A DNA stretch of 6,213 nucleotides from Candidatus Fermentibacterales bacterium (lineage in GTDB: Bacteria; Fermentibacterota; Fermentibacteria; Fermentibacterales; JAFGKQ01). Under the pieces are notes generated by a model. It did not search any database and was not told the DNA's origin. It saw nothing but the letters and a program-made list of their open reading frames with translations. Position 1 is the stretch's first letter. Each line of letters starts with the position of its first letter. Positions 5,786 through 6,213 of this stretch are shown piece after piece. The position numbers and the translations under genes are program-made. The DNA lies in contig JAFGKQ010000059.1 of NCBI GenBank assembly GCA_016928495.1, positions 1-6,213 on the forward strand. Direction: 5' to 3'.

Positions 5786-6213
5786 GTGTGTGAGTTCTGC
5801 ACGAGGCACGCCGAGGGCCGGAAGTGGTACCTCGAGATGCGGCACTACTCGAAGGAGCTCCTCCATCAGGAGCTGACTGCAGGCCAGAGGGAGGCAGTCC
5901 GGGCCGGGACGCGCCTCGAGTGGGCCAACAGGTTCTGGGAGGGCTTCGTCATGCCGGCCATACTCGGTGTGAGGCCCTCGACCCGGAGCGATGCGGCCGA
6001 GACGGGGCTGCAGCCCGTACTGCGCACGTTTGCTGCGAGAACGGACGAGGAGTGCATGCTCGAGCACTACGGCCAGGTGCTCCCCTTGGAGGACGTGCAC
6101 AGGGTTCTCGAGATAGTCGATTCGATCACCAGGATGCCCTGCGGATGCCGTTTCCTGACTACCGGCAGGACCGATAGGAGGTACTGCTTCGGCCTCGGCA
6201 TAGACAGGTGGCA
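5786..6213 (+). CDS. Cys-rich putative iron-sulfur protein, 3' partial
   Basis: The start is GTG at 5786, five bases after GGGGGA, 18 bases after the glycosylase stop; the frame runs off the right edge after 142 codons. The N-terminus reads MCEFCTRHAEGRKWYLEMRHYSKELL. This CxxC-x2-H-x-E-G-x-K-W-Y-L opening resembles a family I recall as '4Fe-4S ferredoxin-like' or hypothetical in anaerobic bacteria. Further Cys lie at 90, 119, 121 (MPCGCR) and 134 (YCFG), after a segment VLPLEDVHRVLEIVDSI that is also typical of that family. The CxxC and C-G-C sites could hold an Fe-S cluster or Zn; the sequence does not decide. No signal peptide or membrane helix is seen, so it is probably cytoplasmic. Position and spacing suggest cotranscription with the glycosylase homologue. 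Confidence 0.7.
   Translation, partial: MCEFCTRHAEGRKWYLEMRHYSKELLHQELTAGQREAVRAGTRLEWANRFWEGFVMPAILGVRPSTRSDAAETGLQPVLRTFAARTDEECMLEHYGQVLPLEDVHRVLEIVDSITRMPCGCRFLTTGRTDRRYCFGLGIDRW

Noticed and set aside
5765-5788. Read-through of the glycosylase TGA into the in-frame Cys-rich gene as one fusion protein.
   Set aside because: The glycosylase ends right after its zinc finger, as the family normally does, and the next gene has a proper family N-terminus. I see no SECIS-like hairpin here.
5090-6100. Long open frame on the minus strand opposite the glycosylase and Cys-rich genes.
   Set aside because: It is antisense to two well-supported genes, has biased composition without domains, and is expected from high GC.

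Overview
The window is GC-rich and gene-dense and carries seven protein-coding genes. No rRNA, tRNA, CRISPR array or insertion sequence is visible. The gene mix points to an uncultured bacterial lineage of the Fermentibacteria/Eisenbacteria/WOR-3 kind. That mix is secreted FG-GAP/VCBS proteins with a C-terminal sorting-type beta domain, a secreted beta protein ending in a W-G-x-I-K motif, and strong GGAGG ribosome-binding sites. The placement rests on protein style only, not on a marker gene.

Layout. (1) 3-1202, plus: the C-terminal part of a cation:proton antiporter fused to a PTS EIIA-like domain, cut by the left edge. (2) 1240-1632, minus: a 130-residue basic Ser/Gly/Lys-rich protein ending in a Cys cluster and one terminal membrane helix. 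(3) 1633-1918: a G/C-rich intergenic stretch between divergent genes. (4) 1919-2512, plus: a secreted protein of about 197 residues. (5) 2631-3788, plus: a secreted FG-GAP/VCBS beta-propeller protein interrupted at codon 99 by an in-frame TGA. (6) 3863-4819, minus: a secreted protein with C-terminal TPRs. (7) 4946-5767, plus: a divergent Fpg/Nei-type DNA glycosylase homologue. (8) 5786 to the right edge, plus: a Cys-rich putative iron-sulfur protein, probably in one operon with the glycosylase homologue.

The main observation is the VCBS gene. Reading frame, repeat pattern and C-terminal domain continue unbroken on both sides of the TGA, and the downstream part has no start or signal peptide of its own. 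The TGA is followed by TGC (Cys). Twenty-two bases after it comes a perfect 7-bp hairpin (AATCCAC / GTGGATT) with loop AGGTC, which closely resembles the SelB-recognised apical loop of a bacterial SECIS element. TGA is an ordinary stop in three other genes here, so genome-wide recoding does not explain it. The simplest functional reading is a secreted selenoprotein (Sec99-Cys100). A nonsense mutation or sequencing error is the main alternative.

The genes do not form one pathway. Genes 4 and 5 are both exported and lie in tandem, but the second has its own good promoter candidate (TTGCGC-17-TATACA) overlapped by an inverted repeat. The glycosylase homologue and Cys-rich protein share a plausible promoter (TTGATT-17-TAGACT).
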